From assembly GCF_004139715.1 (NCBI RefSeq), contig NZ_CP035544.1:2421501-2485500 (forward strand): a DNA stretch of 64,000 bases, in the 5' to 3' direction. Positions 1 through 9,564 of this stretch are shown here, one piece after another (position 1 is the first letter of the stretch; every line of letters begins with the position of its first letter). The notes below the pieces were generated by a model. It had not been told where the DNA came from. It was given only the letters and a program-made list of their open reading frames with translations, and searched no databases. The stretch is from Muriicola soli. Lineage in GTDB: Bacteria > Bacteroidota > Bacteroidia > Flavobacteriales > Flavobacteriaceae. The translations under genes and the position numbers were made by a program.

Positions 1-697
1 ATCTAAGATCCTGAGGAATGGGGAGGAATCCATTGAAGTGGTGATGAGTATCCTCTCTAATTACGTCCCCCAATGCCTGGTAAGAGCTGAGGTGAGCTGC
101 CCAATTGAGGACCTCGGTGCCGATTCGGGTATCAGTGCTATAGATTTTGCTGAAAAGATGGTTAGAGCGGTTGCTATTGCCAATGTGGAACCTCACAGAG
201 CCGTAACCCATAATAAAGGGATCATGAACGGGATCGATGCTGTTGTTCTGGCCACAGGAAACGACTTTAGAGCGGTTGAGGCGGGCATTCATGCATATGC
301 CGCCAGACAGGGGTCGTACCAGAGCCTAACACAAGCCCGAATAGAAAACGGCAATTTTCATTTTTGGATTGAAATACCCCTTGCTCTGGGCACTGTGGGT
401 GGACTAACCAGTTTGCACCCTCTTGTTAAACTCGCTCTCGAAATTTTACAGCACCCCAATGCCAAACAACTTATGGGTATAGTAGCCGTAGCCGGACTGG
501 CCCAAAATTTTGCAGCAGTACAATCACTGGTCACCACAGGAATACAGCAGGGACATATGAAAATGCACCTTTTGAACATCCTCAACCAGCTTAAGGCCTC
601 CGATATGGAGAAAAAGCAATTGGTTGAATATTTTAAAAAACACAGTGCTACGCATCATGCCGTAGTAGAAGCATTAGACCAACTCAGGGGATCTTAA
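1..697 (+). CDS. mvaA: Hydroxymethylglutaryl-CoA reductase, class II-like, C-terminal part
   Basis: C-terminal part of HMG-CoA reductase, which makes mevalonate from HMG-CoA for isoprenoid synthesis. The frame is open from base 2, so the start lies upstream of the window. Counting from the Met codon at 38, NKGIMNGID (about residues 59-67) carries the expected catalytic Lys and GNDFRAVEAG (about 74-83) the catalytic Asp. GTVGGLTSLHP (about 118-128) is the Gly-rich family signature and QGHMKMHL (about 171-178) holds the expected catalytic His. The stop is one base before the next gene, a GHMP kinase, so they are probably one mevalonate operon. The class II assignment is by motif resemblance only. 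Confidence 0.93.
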   Translation, partial: SKILRNGEESIEVVMSILSNYVPQCLVRAEVSCPIEDLGADSGISAIDFAEKMVRAVAIANVEPHRAVTHNKGIMNGIDAVVLATGNDFRAVEAGIHAYAARQGSYQSLTQARIENGNFHFWIEIPLALGTVGGLTSLHPLVKLALEILQHPNAKQLMGIVAVAGLAQNFAAVQSLVTTGIQQGHMKMHLLNILNQLKASDMEKKQLVEYFKKHSATHHAVVEALDQLRGS

Positions 698-698
698 A

Positions 699-1613
699 AT
701 GAAAGAGACATTCAGAAGCAATGGAAAACTACTGCTCACAGGAGAATACGCCGTTCTCGATGGAGCACTTGCCCTTGGATTACCAACCCTACTAGGACAG
801 GAATTATCGATTGAGTCCTGGAGTGAAAAAGGACTTCATTGGAAAAGTATTGATGTGGATCAAAATGTCTGGTTTGAAACAACTTTTACAGAAGCGGAAT
901 TAAAGCCGGACGCATCCTTTACCAGAGGGTCGGATATTCGCAACACCTTATGGACCCTACTCAGGGAAGCCGTGAGACTCAATCCCGAATTTTTGGAAAA
1001 AATAAAGTCATGCTCGGCTACATCCCGTCTTGAATTTTCGAGGAAGTGGGGTCTTGGCAGTTCCTCTACCCTGATCAACAACATTGCCCAATGGGCCGGG
1101 GTAGATGCCTTTACTTTGTTGTGGAATGGATTCTCAGGAAGTGGTTATGACATAGCTTGCGCTCAACATAACAAACCCCTGATCTACAAGCTTAAAAATA
1201 AGGTCCCGGAAATTGAACTTTTGGAATACGACCCCCCATTCAGGAAAAATTTGTTCTTTGTTCACCTCAACCGGAAGCAGAACAGCCGGGAGGCCATCTC
1301 ACATTACAGAAAAAATGTAGCTAACCAACAGGGGTTTTTAACGCAGATCTCCGAAATCACAAGGGCAGTCACTACTTGCAGTGAATTATCCGAATTTGAG
1401 ACCCTATTGCTGGAACACGAAGAACTCCTTTCCGATGCGCTTCAACTTCAAAGGATACAGGATCAATTGTTTCCCGATTTTAATGGTGTTGTAAAGAGCC
1501 TGGGAGCATGGGGCGGAGATTTCGTCCTGGCCACAGGGAACGAAAATATCCGATCGTATTTCAATAAGAAGGGATACCAGACCATCCTGGCCTACGATGA
1601 CCTTATTCCATAA
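699..1613 (+). CDS. GYDIA-type GHMP kinase, mevalonate pathway
   Basis: 304-residue GHMP-superfamily small-molecule kinase. The N-terminal strand LLLTGEYAVLDGALALG (about 11-27) matches the mevalonate/phosphomevalonate kinase start. The ATP loop is GLGSSSTLI (about 118-126), and GSGYDIACA (about 147-155) is the GYDIA signature of the Bacteroidota subfamily. GAWGGDFVLAT lies near the C terminus. The ATG is one base past the stop of HMG-CoA reductase. A separate canonical mevalonate kinase sits at 44.2-45.1 kb, so I infer that this one may phosphorylate phosphomevalonate. The substrate cannot be read from sequence. Confidence 0.85.
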   Translation: MKETFRSNGKLLLTGEYAVLDGALALGLPTLLGQELSIESWSEKGLHWKSIDVDQNVWFETTFTEAELKPDASFTRGSDIRNTLWTLLREAVRLNPEFLEKIKSCSATSRLEFSRKWGLGSSSTLINNIAQWAGVDAFTLLWNGFSGSGYDIACAQHNKPLIYKLKNKVPEIELLEYDPPFRKNLFFVHLNRKQNSREAISHYRKNVANQQGFLTQISEITRAVTTCSELSEFETLLLEHEELLSDALQLQRIQDQLFPDFNGVVKSLGAWGGDFVLATGNENIRSYFNKKGYQTILAYDDLIP

Positions 1614-1646
1614 AAAAAGCCCCGGAAATCCAGGGCTTCTTTTTTT
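1612..1646. terminator. Bidirectional intrinsic terminator
   Basis: Stem AAGCCC (1617-1622) pairs with GGGCTT (1633-1638) around a 10-base loop. An A-run precedes the stem and a T-run (1640-1646) follows it, so it can end transcription from both directions. It lies between the convergent GHMP kinase and PpiD-like genes. Confidence 0.8.
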
Positions 1647-1658
1647 ATTGTAAGTCGA

Positions 1659-3779
1659 TTAATAGAAAATAGATCGGTTATCTTCAATTTCTGCTTTCTC
1701 CTTTAAAGCCTCTACAAGGCTGTTAGCCACCCTAGCTGTATTGGAAGACTGAAGGTTATTGGCATAGGTAATATAATTGTCTAGTTCAGGAGCATCTTCC
1801 TTTTTGGTCACTTCAAACTTAAACACTCCTGACTCCCCTGAAATAAAGTTAGAGGTTTGTCCAACTTCCATAGAGAATGCCGTTCCCACTACTAATTGCT
1901 CTCTTCCCGCACCGGGAATTGTAGGCGTTTTAACGGTCAATGCTGATGCACTGGATACTGTGGTTTTGTATTCCGAAGCGATTTCCGCCATGGATTTACC
2001 TGCATTCTCTGCTTTTATTTTTTCGGCCTTCTTTTGCTTCCTAAGGATAGGTAGTACGGTAACAGAGGCATCTTCAACGTCCATTAGGCCTGCTTTATAG
2101 GTTGCAGTCAATTGCACTACCGCATAGCCGTTATTGACATCAAATCTTCTGATATCACCCAATTCGGTTTCCTCGTTAAAGGCCCATTGCACTATTCTTC
2201 TCTGAGCTCCCAACCCTGGAAGGTTTTCATCCATGGCATTTAGCCGGTTTACCGGTCTTACCACAAAATCATTTTCCTGTGCCACTTCACTGAGGCTTTT
2301 ATCGGAATCTACCGCTGTCATTTCAAATTTGGTAGCATCGGTAAACAAGGTATTAATTGTTTCCTCCGAGGCCTGAATATCTCTGGTGAGGGTAGCAAGC
2401 TGATATAGATCGCGTTTTTCATCAACCTTTACGATATGAAAGCCAAATTCCGTTTCAACAAGGCCAATGTGTCCTACAGGATTTCCAAAGGCGAAATCGT
2501 TGAATTTCGGCGTCATAATACCTTCCTGAAAAAATCCTAAATCACCTCCCCTGGGTCCGGATGGACCATCTGAATTGTCTCGTGCCAATTGGGCGAAGAC
2601 CGCGTTGGGTTTTAAGGCTTGTTCCAGCACTTCTTCGGCCTTTTCACGGGCTTCCTCCATTGTACGATTAACTTCCGGGTTTGCGCGTTCGGCACCCTCA
2701 TATGTGATCAAAATATGGCTGGCTTTAACGGAGCCGTTGGGCTTCTTCGCCATCATTCTGGATACTTTAAATATATCGCCGTCTCTGTATGGACCAAATA
2801 ACTCTCCAATCTCAAGTTCAACCAATGAGTCGGCAAATCTTGTTGGCAACTCGGCCTTCGCCTTAAAAATACTGTCGTATTTAGCGTCAGAATTCCGATC
2901 TAAAAATGCAACGACATCATCGGTATTCCTAAAGCCAGGAAGGGTCTCTGTGGTATCGCGATCCTCAAAGTATTCAACACTGTCATCCAACAGGCTTGAA
3001 ATAGCAGCCTCAGTGGCGGCAATATCTGCTTCTGATGGACCTTCTTCAAAATATACAAATTGAATATCCCGGGATCTTTCCTGAGTGTATTTTTTCTCGT
3101 TCTTTTTGATATATGCCTCAATTTCATTTTTGGTGACGGTAATGGTGCTATCCGGAATAGCTGCATAAGGAACACGAACATATCTAATATCTACCTTGTC
3201 ATTGGCCAATTTATAGTCGAGCTCCCCTTCTTTCAGCGTAGCGCCCATACCTGCCCTTACAAGATTAAAATACACTTGTTGCTTTGCATTTTCAATAATG
3301 GCCTGTTCATCCTGCAGCCAATCCTCGTATTGAGCGGGAGCGTTCATTTTAAGCTCCAGTATAAAGTCTCTGAACTTTCTTTCATCAAACTGTCCGTTTT
3401 CATCTACAAACTGAGGATTCTGTGCCAGACCGGGACTGCTCTTAATGACTTCGATAATCTGGTCCTGTTCGATATCGATCCCAAGCTCCTCAATCTGCTG
3501 ATCGAGCAAAGTGTTACGCTCTATCTGATTCCAGATATTATTGACCAATTGCATGGAGGATGCGGATTGCCCACTGGTTCTTGTGGCCCTTTCCAGTTTT
3601 TGTCTGAAGTCGTCTATGGATATTTCTTCCCCGTTGATCTCACCAACTGAAGAACCTACCTTACCTCCGGAAAATCCATCGCTGGTGAAGATTCCCGAAA
3701 TCACAAAGGCGAATAATGCCATACCAATGATCAGGATCAAAACCGTGGTTCGTTTCCGAATATTCTCTAAAATTGCCAT
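1659..3779 (-). CDS. PpiD/SurA-like peptidylprolyl isomerase, membrane anchored
   Basis: 706-residue periplasmic folding factor. The N terminus has a short basic stretch and one transmembrane helix (about 13-31, VLILIIGMALFAFVISGIF), giving the type II topology of PpiD. A SurA_N-like helical chaperone region follows (about 40-200). A parvulin/PPIC domain near residues 350-460 begins KASHILITYEG and contains GPRGGDLGFF and FGFHIVKV. The long C-terminal part is less conserved. It probably helps outer-membrane protein folding. It is the last gene of the minus-strand envelope operon, after a gap of about 90 bases. Confidence 0.9.
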   Translation of the reverse strand: MAILENIRKRTTVLILIIGMALFAFVISGIFTSDGFSGGKVGSSVGEINGEEISIDDFRQKLERATRTSGQSASSMQLVNNIWNQIERNTLLDQQIEELGIDIEQDQIIEVIKSSPGLAQNPQFVDENGQFDERKFRDFILELKMNAPAQYEDWLQDEQAIIENAKQQVYFNLVRAGMGATLKEGELDYKLANDKVDIRYVRVPYAAIPDSTITVTKNEIEAYIKKNEKKYTQERSRDIQFVYFEEGPSEADIAATEAAISSLLDDSVEYFEDRDTTETLPGFRNTDDVVAFLDRNSDAKYDSIFKAKAELPTRFADSLVELEIGELFGPYRDGDIFKVSRMMAKKPNGSVKASHILITYEGAERANPEVNRTMEEAREKAEEVLEQALKPNAVFAQLARDNSDGPSGPRGGDLGFFQEGIMTPKFNDFAFGNPVGHIGLVETEFGFHIVKVDEKRDLYQLATLTRDIQASEETINTLFTDATKFEMTAVDSDKSLSEVAQENDFVVRPVNRLNAMDENLPGLGAQRRIVQWAFNEETELGDIRRFDVNNGYAVVQLTATYKAGLMDVEDASVTVLPILRKQKKAEKIKAENAGKSMAEIASEYKTTVSSASALTVKTPTIPGAGREQLVVGTAFSMEVGQTSNFISGESGVFKFEVTKKEDAPELDNYITYANNLQSSNTARVANSLVEALKEKAEIEDNRSIFY

Positions 3780-3871
3780 TTATCTAGATTGTTTAAAATC
3801 AGTGGGCGAAATTACCATTTTCCCTTAAATAATAAAAGTTAATCTACAGCTATCTGATGCCGGCTTGAAGG

Positions 3872-5161
3872 CTAGTCGTTTTGAAGGACTTCGAGGGTAA
3901 CTAAATCGATCTTGGTGCTCGATACTTCGAGGATGGTAAAGAGGTAATCGCCTATCCTTATTTCGGTGTCTTTTTCCGGTATTTCGCCTGTTTCGTGAAC
4001 CAATAATCCACCCAGAGTCTCAAATTCTTCAGTATCCGGAAGCTCCAGTTTATAGGTTACGTTGATATAATCCACTTCCAGTCGGGCTGAAAATCTAAAG
4101 GTGTTTTCACTGGTTTGTTCTTCGAGAAGGTCAGTAGAATCGTGTTCATCTTCTATTTCACCAAATAGTTCTTCAACAATATCTTCCACGGTCATCACCC
4201 CTGATGTTCCGCCGTATTCATCTAATACAACGGCCATACTTTTTCGTTTCTTCGTCAGGATTTTTAGTATCTCATGAATCAACATGGTTTCGGGAACAAA
4301 CTCTACCGGCAGCAGGATACTTTTGATGGTTTTAGGTTTTTTAAACAGCTCGTACGAGTGAATATAACCTATGATATCATCGATGGTCTCTTTGTATACC
4401 AGGATCTTGGAATACCCTGTTTCAGTAAATAATTTTGCCAGTGACTTTGGAGTTTCGTGTAATTCAACTGCTGTGATTTCGGTTCTGGGAACCATTACTT
4501 CCCTTGCTTTTACTTCAGAGAATTCGAGGGCATTCTGAAAAATCTGAATTTCCGAATCCACGTCGTCTTCTTCTTCCACAGCTTCCATCTGTTCTGTGAT
4601 ATAATCCCCCAATTCCATTTTGCTGAAAGCGAGTTGCACCTGATCTCCATCCGTCTTAAAAAACGTACGCAGAATAAAATCGGACACCTTGATTATAAAG
4701 TCGGATACCGGGGAAAATATCGCATAGAACAAGTATGCCGGGATAGCGAGAATCTTTAATAGGGTGTTGGCATAAATCTGAAAAAATACTTTGGGCAGGA
4801 ATTCTGCTGTGATAAGGATAATTAGGGTAGAAATCAGCGTCTGGGTAAGGAGGCTAAAGTCGGTAAATGCAAGCTGTAAAAATCGATAATCAGAAGGGAG
4901 CATTTGTCTGAACCAGGCCATAAGCAGGTCTCCCATGTAAAACCCATAAACCACAAGGGCAATATTGTTACCGATGAGCATGGTAGCGATAAACTTTGAA
5001 GGTTTACGGGTTAGCAAGGCCAATACCCTGGCCAGGAATCCGGTTTGCTTCTTCTCAATTTCGATATGGATTTTATTGGCCGAGACAAAGGCGATCTCCA
5101 TTCCTGAAAAGAAAGCAGACAGCACCAGGCATATTACGATAATTACAATAGAACTATCCAA
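3872..5161 (-). CDS. CNNM/DUF21-CBS-CorC domain membrane protein (hemolysin family)
   Basis: 429 residues. The N-terminal DUF21/CNNM membrane domain has hydrophobic segments near residues 4-24, 58-80, 100-122 and 130-155. VMVPRTEI (about 222-229) opens the CBS-pair region, which continues through DEYGGTSGVMTVEDIVEE. The C terminus (about 345-425) is a CorC_HlyC domain. The family is linked to divalent-cation (Mg/Co) homeostasis. The Bacteroidota gliding protein GldE has the same architecture, and I cannot exclude a GldE-type role. Its start is two bases past the small gene upstream, within the LptC operon. Confidence 0.9.
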   Translation of the reverse strand: MDSSIVIIVICLVLSAFFSGMEIAFVSANKIHIEIEKKQTGFLARVLALLTRKPSKFIATMLIGNNIALVVYGFYMGDLLMAWFRQMLPSDYRFLQLAFTDFSLLTQTLISTLIILITAEFLPKVFFQIYANTLLKILAIPAYLFYAIFSPVSDFIIKVSDFILRTFFKTDGDQVQLAFSKMELGDYITEQMEAVEEEDDVDSEIQIFQNALEFSEVKAREVMVPRTEITAVELHETPKSLAKLFTETGYSKILVYKETIDDIIGYIHSYELFKKPKTIKSILLPVEFVPETMLIHEILKILTKKRKSMAVVLDEYGGTSGVMTVEDIVEELFGEIEDEHDSTDLLEEQTSENTFRFSARLEVDYINVTYKLELPDTEEFETLGGLLVHETGEIPEKDTEIRIGDYLFTILEVSSTKIDLVTLEVLQND

Positions 5162-5163
5162 GG

Positions 5164-5367
5164 CTATGAGTTGTTATCCCGCTTCCTTTTTTCGAATCGT
5201 CTGCGGTAATTTCTGCGAAATAGGAACATTGCCAGAGAAACTACGGCAAAAAAGATAAAGATATAGGTTCCCTGCCGGTCGGTTTCCCATAGCTCACCTA
5301 TTTTGTAAATAGAGATTAGGGCAACTATTAGATAAAGGTATTCTGTAAATCGCAAGATCTTGATCAT
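5164..5367 (-). CDS. Small membrane protein of the LptC operon, unknown function
   Basis: 67 residues with two hydrophobic stretches (about 8-25 and 35-50, the second IFIFFAVVSLAMFLF) and a strongly basic tail (RRNYRRRFEKRKR). Its start overlaps the stop of lptC by four bases in an ATGA arrangement, and its stop is two bases before the CNNM gene, so all three are probably translationally coupled. I do not recognise a family. The position suggests an envelope role. Confidence 0.7.
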   Translation of the reverse strand: MIKILRFTEYLYLIVALISIYKIGELWETDRQGTYIFIFFAVVSLAMFLFRRNYRRRFEKRKRDNNS

Positions 5368-5969
5368 GATTCTTCTTCGTTTATCGTCATTAGTCCATAG
5401 GTCTTATTGGCCTTAAAAAAACTAAAATCCCGGTCAAAGTCCATGCCTTCCCCATCCATGACGGTACCGTCCTGAGGATTGGTAAAGGTAAATTTTTCCT
5501 GGGTGAATATCCATTCTGCCTTACGGTCCCAGTAAAGTTGGGAAGTTTCAAGTTTTTTACCATCGTGGGTTTCAATGACCACCTGTCCTCTCAGATCTAT
5601 AATGCTGGTTTGGGAGTAGATAATGCCGTAATCAGCACTGATAGTACTTTTTTTATTGTCCTGATCGTAATATTCTACCTCAAGGCCTTCGGGAAATGTG
5701 CGGTATTTAAATAACATATTGTCAAAGTCCTCACTCACCGGGCTTTTTAGTATCGCAATTACCCTGGAAGATCCTTTGTCTTCGCTTTCCAGTTCTTCGG
5801 TGGTTTCGGTGTAGGTCAATTCAAAATTTTGTGCTATCCCCTGAGGATAAATTTCAATCTGCTTTTCATCGCCAACCCTCTTATAATTATCCTGACAGCC
5901 AAAAAAAAAGATTGCCACAGTACATACTATGGCAATCGGATATATTATTTGTTTACCCTTGGGTATCAT
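5364..5969 (-). CDS. lptC: LptC-like LPS export periplasmic lipoprotein
   Basis: 201-residue protein that would bridge LptB2FG and LptA in LPS transport. The start at 5969 (MIPKGKQ...) is chosen because a longer frame beginning at 6014 would overlap the upstream gene. The N terminus is a lipoprotein signal ending in a lipobox-like FFFGC near residue 26. The rest is beta-rich and typical of LptC/OstA-fold proteins, with motifs such as YYDQDNKKSTISADYG and GQVVIETHDGKKLET. It is followed by the four-base overlap with the 67-residue gene. Confidence 0.82.
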   Translation of the reverse strand: MIPKGKQIIYPIAIVCTVAIFFFGCQDNYKRVGDEKQIEIYPQGIAQNFELTYTETTEELESEDKGSSRVIAILKSPVSEDFDNMLFKYRTFPEGLEVEYYDQDNKKSTISADYGIIYSQTSIIDLRGQVVIETHDGKKLETSQLYWDRKAEWIFTQEKFTFTNPQDGTVMDGEGMDFDRDFSFFKANKTYGLMTINEEES

Positions 5970-5974
5970 CACAT

Positions 5975-7345
5975 TTATAAACTGGGCACTGTTATGCTCC
6001 CGCCAACCCAGCACTTAAAGCTGAGAGTCTTTCCGGCCATTCCGGAATTAAAGATATCTGTTTTTGAAGGAGCTTTGGCAGCGTAACTTGAAGCCGCCTG
6101 ACCAGCCCTACCACTCAATGACGGGTCTACACGCCCGGCCTTACGAGCCATATCAGCCGCTTTCCAGTAAACTGCACGTTTCTCAAATGGTGTTTCTCCA
6201 CATTCGTTGGCACTTGACGCATAAAGGTTTGCAATAAGTAAGTATGCATTACCGTTGGATGGGTTGGCATCGATTGCCTTCATTGCGTAATTTCTGGCCG
6301 TAGATTTACTACTTCTTCTGTAACTCGTCGCAATCTTATAGGCAATATTTGATTTTTTCTTAGGATTCGTTTCCAATTCCAATGCCTTGTTAAAATCAGC
6401 AATGGCCCCGCTATTGTCTCCCGATTTTTGCTTCAGTGTTCCTCCGTAGACATAAGCATCAGCAGATGGGTCTAGAGCTAATTGGGCTTCGAATAATTTT
6501 CGGAACATAGGGTCGTCTGTACACTCTTTACTAAACATTCTCCCTACGGCTCTTTTTACCCAGGTTACATCCCCTTTCTTGCTTTCAAAGTTTCTTTCAT
6601 AAAGAGGGATCAAGTTCTCACAATCGGCTAATGCTCCTAATTTAGAATCTACACTACCGGCAATTTTACCATAAGATTCTGAATTGGTAGTAGCCACTCT
6701 CAAACTTCTCTTTTCCTTTGATGTTAAGGTTCCTGCATCTTCTTTAGGAAGCAGTTTGGTGATAATATCTGTCAATTCCCCATTCTCTTCTTCAATCTTC
6801 TCAGTAACATCGTCATAGGTATTAAATACATCCTGCAGATCCTTTTTATTTGCTTCGTAAAGATCTACGAGACTGGAGAAATAAAGATATAAGGCCTTTG
6901 GATTCTTAAAGTGTTCTCTGTCTTCCTTAAAAGCCTTGTCTAACATATCGAAGATCTGCTCATTCGAGGCCATCTTGTTATCATACATCAGAAGGACTTT
7001 GTCAATAGCGACTCCACTAGGCGGGAAGCTCTTTGGATAGTATTTGTTACTATTGTCGTAGAGCGCCATAAGGTCTTGAATAAACCCGTCTTTTTCAGCT
7101 CCACTGCTATTTTCTACTTTGTACATAAGGATCCTTTCCCCGTAAGAGAAATTGGCCTTATTAATATCAGGACATGCTTCGTAAACCATTTTCCAGGGTC
7201 CGTAAGCAGCATCGTAATTCTTGACTTTTGCATGCTCAGCGTAAATGGAAAGATTGGTCATGCATTCAGGGTTTTGCGCCTGTCCTAAACTAATGCCTGT
7301 AAAGCCTACAACGGCAAACATCATTAAGTAAAGTTCCTTTTTCAT
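5975..7345 (-). CDS. Exported TPR-repeat protein
   Basis: 456 residues. The signal peptide (MKKELYLMMFAVVGFTGISLGQAQ) is followed by helical repeats. TPR-like units are visible around residues 30-70 (YDAAYGPWKMVYEACP) and 305-400 (SGAIADFNKALELETNP, ARNYAMKAIDANPSNG, RAVYWKAADMARKAGRVDP). The protein is periplasmic and no enzymatic motif is seen. It lies between the outer-membrane protein gene and lptC, six bases from the latter, so a scaffolding or envelope-assembly role is inferred. Confidence 0.8.
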   Translation of the reverse strand: MKKELYLMMFAVVGFTGISLGQAQNPECMTNLSIYAEHAKVKNYDAAYGPWKMVYEACPDINKANFSYGERILMYKVENSSGAEKDGFIQDLMALYDNSNKYYPKSFPPSGVAIDKVLLMYDNKMASNEQIFDMLDKAFKEDREHFKNPKALYLYFSSLVDLYEANKKDLQDVFNTYDDVTEKIEEENGELTDIITKLLPKEDAGTLTSKEKRSLRVATTNSESYGKIAGSVDSKLGALADCENLIPLYERNFESKKGDVTWVKRAVGRMFSKECTDDPMFRKLFEAQLALDPSADAYVYGGTLKQKSGDNSGAIADFNKALELETNPKKKSNIAYKIATSYRRSSKSTARNYAMKAIDANPSNGNAYLLIANLYASSANECGETPFEKRAVYWKAADMARKAGRVDPSLSGRAGQAASSYAAKAPSKTDIFNSGMAGKTLSFKCWVGGSITVPSL

Positions 7346-7384
7346 CGTGTTACGTTTTAAAGCGGTTAATGTACTAATTTTTTA

Positions 7385-8649
7385 TCAATTTATTTTCCTT
7401 TTTTGGAACCATCTATCATTAAATGAGAGACCTATGTTAATCCTGAAGTATTTTTCTTCAATCAGATCTGCGGCAGTTGTGCCTCTTTTACCCCATTCAA
7501 ATCCGAGATTTAGGTTGGAGAAACTTCCCCCCAACGGTAACCCAAGTCCAAAAGTTATGCCAAAGTTCTGAATTTCCTTTTCATTCACGATAACGCCGGT
7601 ATAATCGTATCTCAGACCGGCTCTGTATGTCACCCTTTTAAAGTAACTCCCAAAGGAGGTGTAATCCGGAATATAAAAAGCACCCAAGGCGTAGCTACTG
7701 GCATCGGTATACTCCTGATTCTGGATTTTAAGGAATCTATTTTCAAAACTACTTAATTGCTGAAAGCTGTACTCGGCACCCAGGAACCATTTCTTATCCT
7801 CCCCGTAGCCCAGGCCAAATGTGGCTATTGTAGGAATCTTCAATTCGGTATTTTTAAGTCCCTGTGATTGAAGGTTTACATCGAGCTCTTCAATGGTGGC
7901 TCCTGTCGCCTGAGAGAAGGAACCAATGGTTTGCGCATTTTCAGAGATCAGGTTTACCTGAGTATTGATGACCGCAGAAGTAAAAAGTGTATGCTTCTCT
8001 CCTATTTTTGGAGTAAATGTTAGGCCGTAGACAAAGTCGTAACCCCCTACCTCAGATGCTTGTGTTTCCCTGGTTCCAAATTGCAGGCCGTCTATCCGCT
8101 GTATTTTTTCATTTTCGAGGTTGCCAAAATTATAGTTGACAGATGCGCCGAGATTGAGGTTTTTAGCTACCTCAAAACCGAGGGAGAAAAAAACCTGATT
8201 GATACCTCCGGTCCCTGAATACAAATTGGTTACATCGTTGCCAGAGGGGTCTGTAGTTTCCTGCAGAACATCGTATCCAACAGAAGAGAATGGCCTTATG
8301 CCGAGTCCGGCAGAAATCTTAGGACTCAAAGGGAATCCTATTGCCAGATATTCCAAATTGGTCACGGACGACTTTTCCTGATCTGTAAAACTGTTGAGGG
8401 AAATTTCTTTATGACTTAAGCCTGCCGTATAAGTTGTTAAACGTAGTTTGCCAAAACCGGCGGGATTTTTTAGGGAAATGTGTATACTGTCTGTGTAAAG
8501 ACTCAACCCCCCATCATTTGATTCTCAATAGTACTGCCAGATCTGAGATCGCCTACGCCGAAATAAGAATAGGGAGAAACTGTACCATCTTGCGCGTACA
8601 GACTACTGGCTGCGAGGCAAATTAAGGCAAAACCTAGTTTTCTGATCAT
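7385..8649 (-). CDS. Outer-membrane beta-barrel protein, frameshifted in this sequence
   Basis: The start at 8649 directly follows the coaX stop and gives a signal peptide (MIRKLGFALICLAASSLYAQ), then DGTVSPYSYFGVGDLRSGST. The frame ends at a TGA just after MMGG. The rest of the barrel (about 373 residues, starting LSLYTDSIH) is open in another frame to 7385. One extra G in the G6 run (minus strand, bases 8507-8512) joins the two halves as MMGG-LSLYTDSIH. The body has alternating amphipathic strands and C-terminal RINIGLSFNDRW. It is likely an envelope barrel in the wider FadL/PorV-like range. Its cargo is unknown. Confidence 0.8.
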
Positions 8650-9378
8650 TTAACTTTTGTTGTATTCGAGCAAATAATTCAAGCCCTCCAGAAGAAAATT
8701 CGAGTTGGCAAATATGGTATTTTTTAGCCGATTGGACAAAAATTGACCGTCACCTCCTGTTAAAATAACTGTTAAATGTTGAAACCGACTTTGATATTGG
8801 GAAATTACGCCGTCAATCTCCCGTGCGATTCCATTAATTACCCCACTGTGGATACTGTTTTCAGTGGTATTGCCGATCAGTTCCACAAAGGGGCTGGGAT
8901 CGAGAAGCGGTAAGTTAGCGGTGTGTTCATGTAGCGCTTTATAGCGCATATATAAACCCGGAGATATTGCCCCTCCCAGATATTCCCCGTAATCATTAAC
9001 CATATCGTATGTGATACAGCTTCCAGCGTCAACGACCAGCGTATTGGTATTTGGATAGTTGAAGTATGCCGCTGTAGCAAGGGCAATTCGATCCACCCCA
9101 AGGGTTTGCGGACTCGCGTAGGAATTTTTAAAAGGGACAGCAGCTACAGAAGTCAGGAGCTGAACCTTACAGAAAATGGCCAGTACATCGAGCTCCCGCT
9201 TGGTGAGCGATCCTACTGAGGCTACCAAGGCATGGTCTATTTCCGGAAATTTAGAAAACACGTCCTTTACGGCCTTGTGAAAACCCGGCGTATCCGAGCT
9301 GGTGAGAAACAACAGGTCGTTCTTTCTGAACACAGCCAGCTTATTAGAGGTATTACCCGCATCTATTACAAGATTCAT
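8650..9378 (-). CDS. coaX: Type III pantothenate kinase
   Basis: 242 residues, normal for CoaX, which phosphorylates pantothenate in the first step of CoA synthesis. The ASKHA-fold motifs are present: DAGNTSNKLAVF (6-17) as phosphate loop 1, GVDRIALATAAYFNYP (about 93-108), VVDAGSCITYD (about 114-124) and ILTGGDGQFL (about 210-219). It is the first gene of the minus-strand envelope operon, and its stop abuts the ATG of the outer-membrane protein gene. Transcription probably starts in the 100 bases shared with the divergent tRNA-Phe gene. Confidence 0.95.
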   Translation of the reverse strand: MNLVIDAGNTSNKLAVFRKNDLLFLTSSDTPGFHKAVKDVFSKFPEIDHALVASVGSLTKRELDVLAIFCKVQLLTSVAAVPFKNSYASPQTLGVDRIALATAAYFNYPNTNTLVVDAGSCITYDMVNDYGEYLGGAISPGLYMRYKALHEHTANLPLLDPSPFVELIGNTTENSIHSGVINGIAREIDGVISQYQSRFQHLTVILTGGDGQFLSNRLKNTIFANSNFLLEGLNYLLEYNKS

Positions 9379-9430
9379 ATTACAAAGATTGTAAATTGGA
9401 AAAAAAGACAGGCCTTTTTTTCCTTTTTTA

Positions 9431-9461
9431 TTGGTAGTTCCTAAATTTGAAATTATATTTG
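9431..9461 (+). promoter_or_regulatory. Bacteroidota-type promoter of tRNA-Phe
   Basis: TTG at 9431-9433, a 20-base spacer, then TATATTTG at 9454-9461, matching the TTG/TAnnTTTG consensus. The tRNA begins 19 bases downstream of the -7 element, allowing a short 5' leader. Confidence 0.75.
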
Positions 9462-9480
9462 CCCCCGCTTAACTAGGCTT

Positions 9481-9553
<73 letters not shown>

Positions 9554-9564
9554 CTTAAAGCAAG

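Noticed and set aside
3060-3650. 196-codon open frame on the plus strand
   Set aside because: Antisense shadow of the PpiD-like gene with no recognisable domain.
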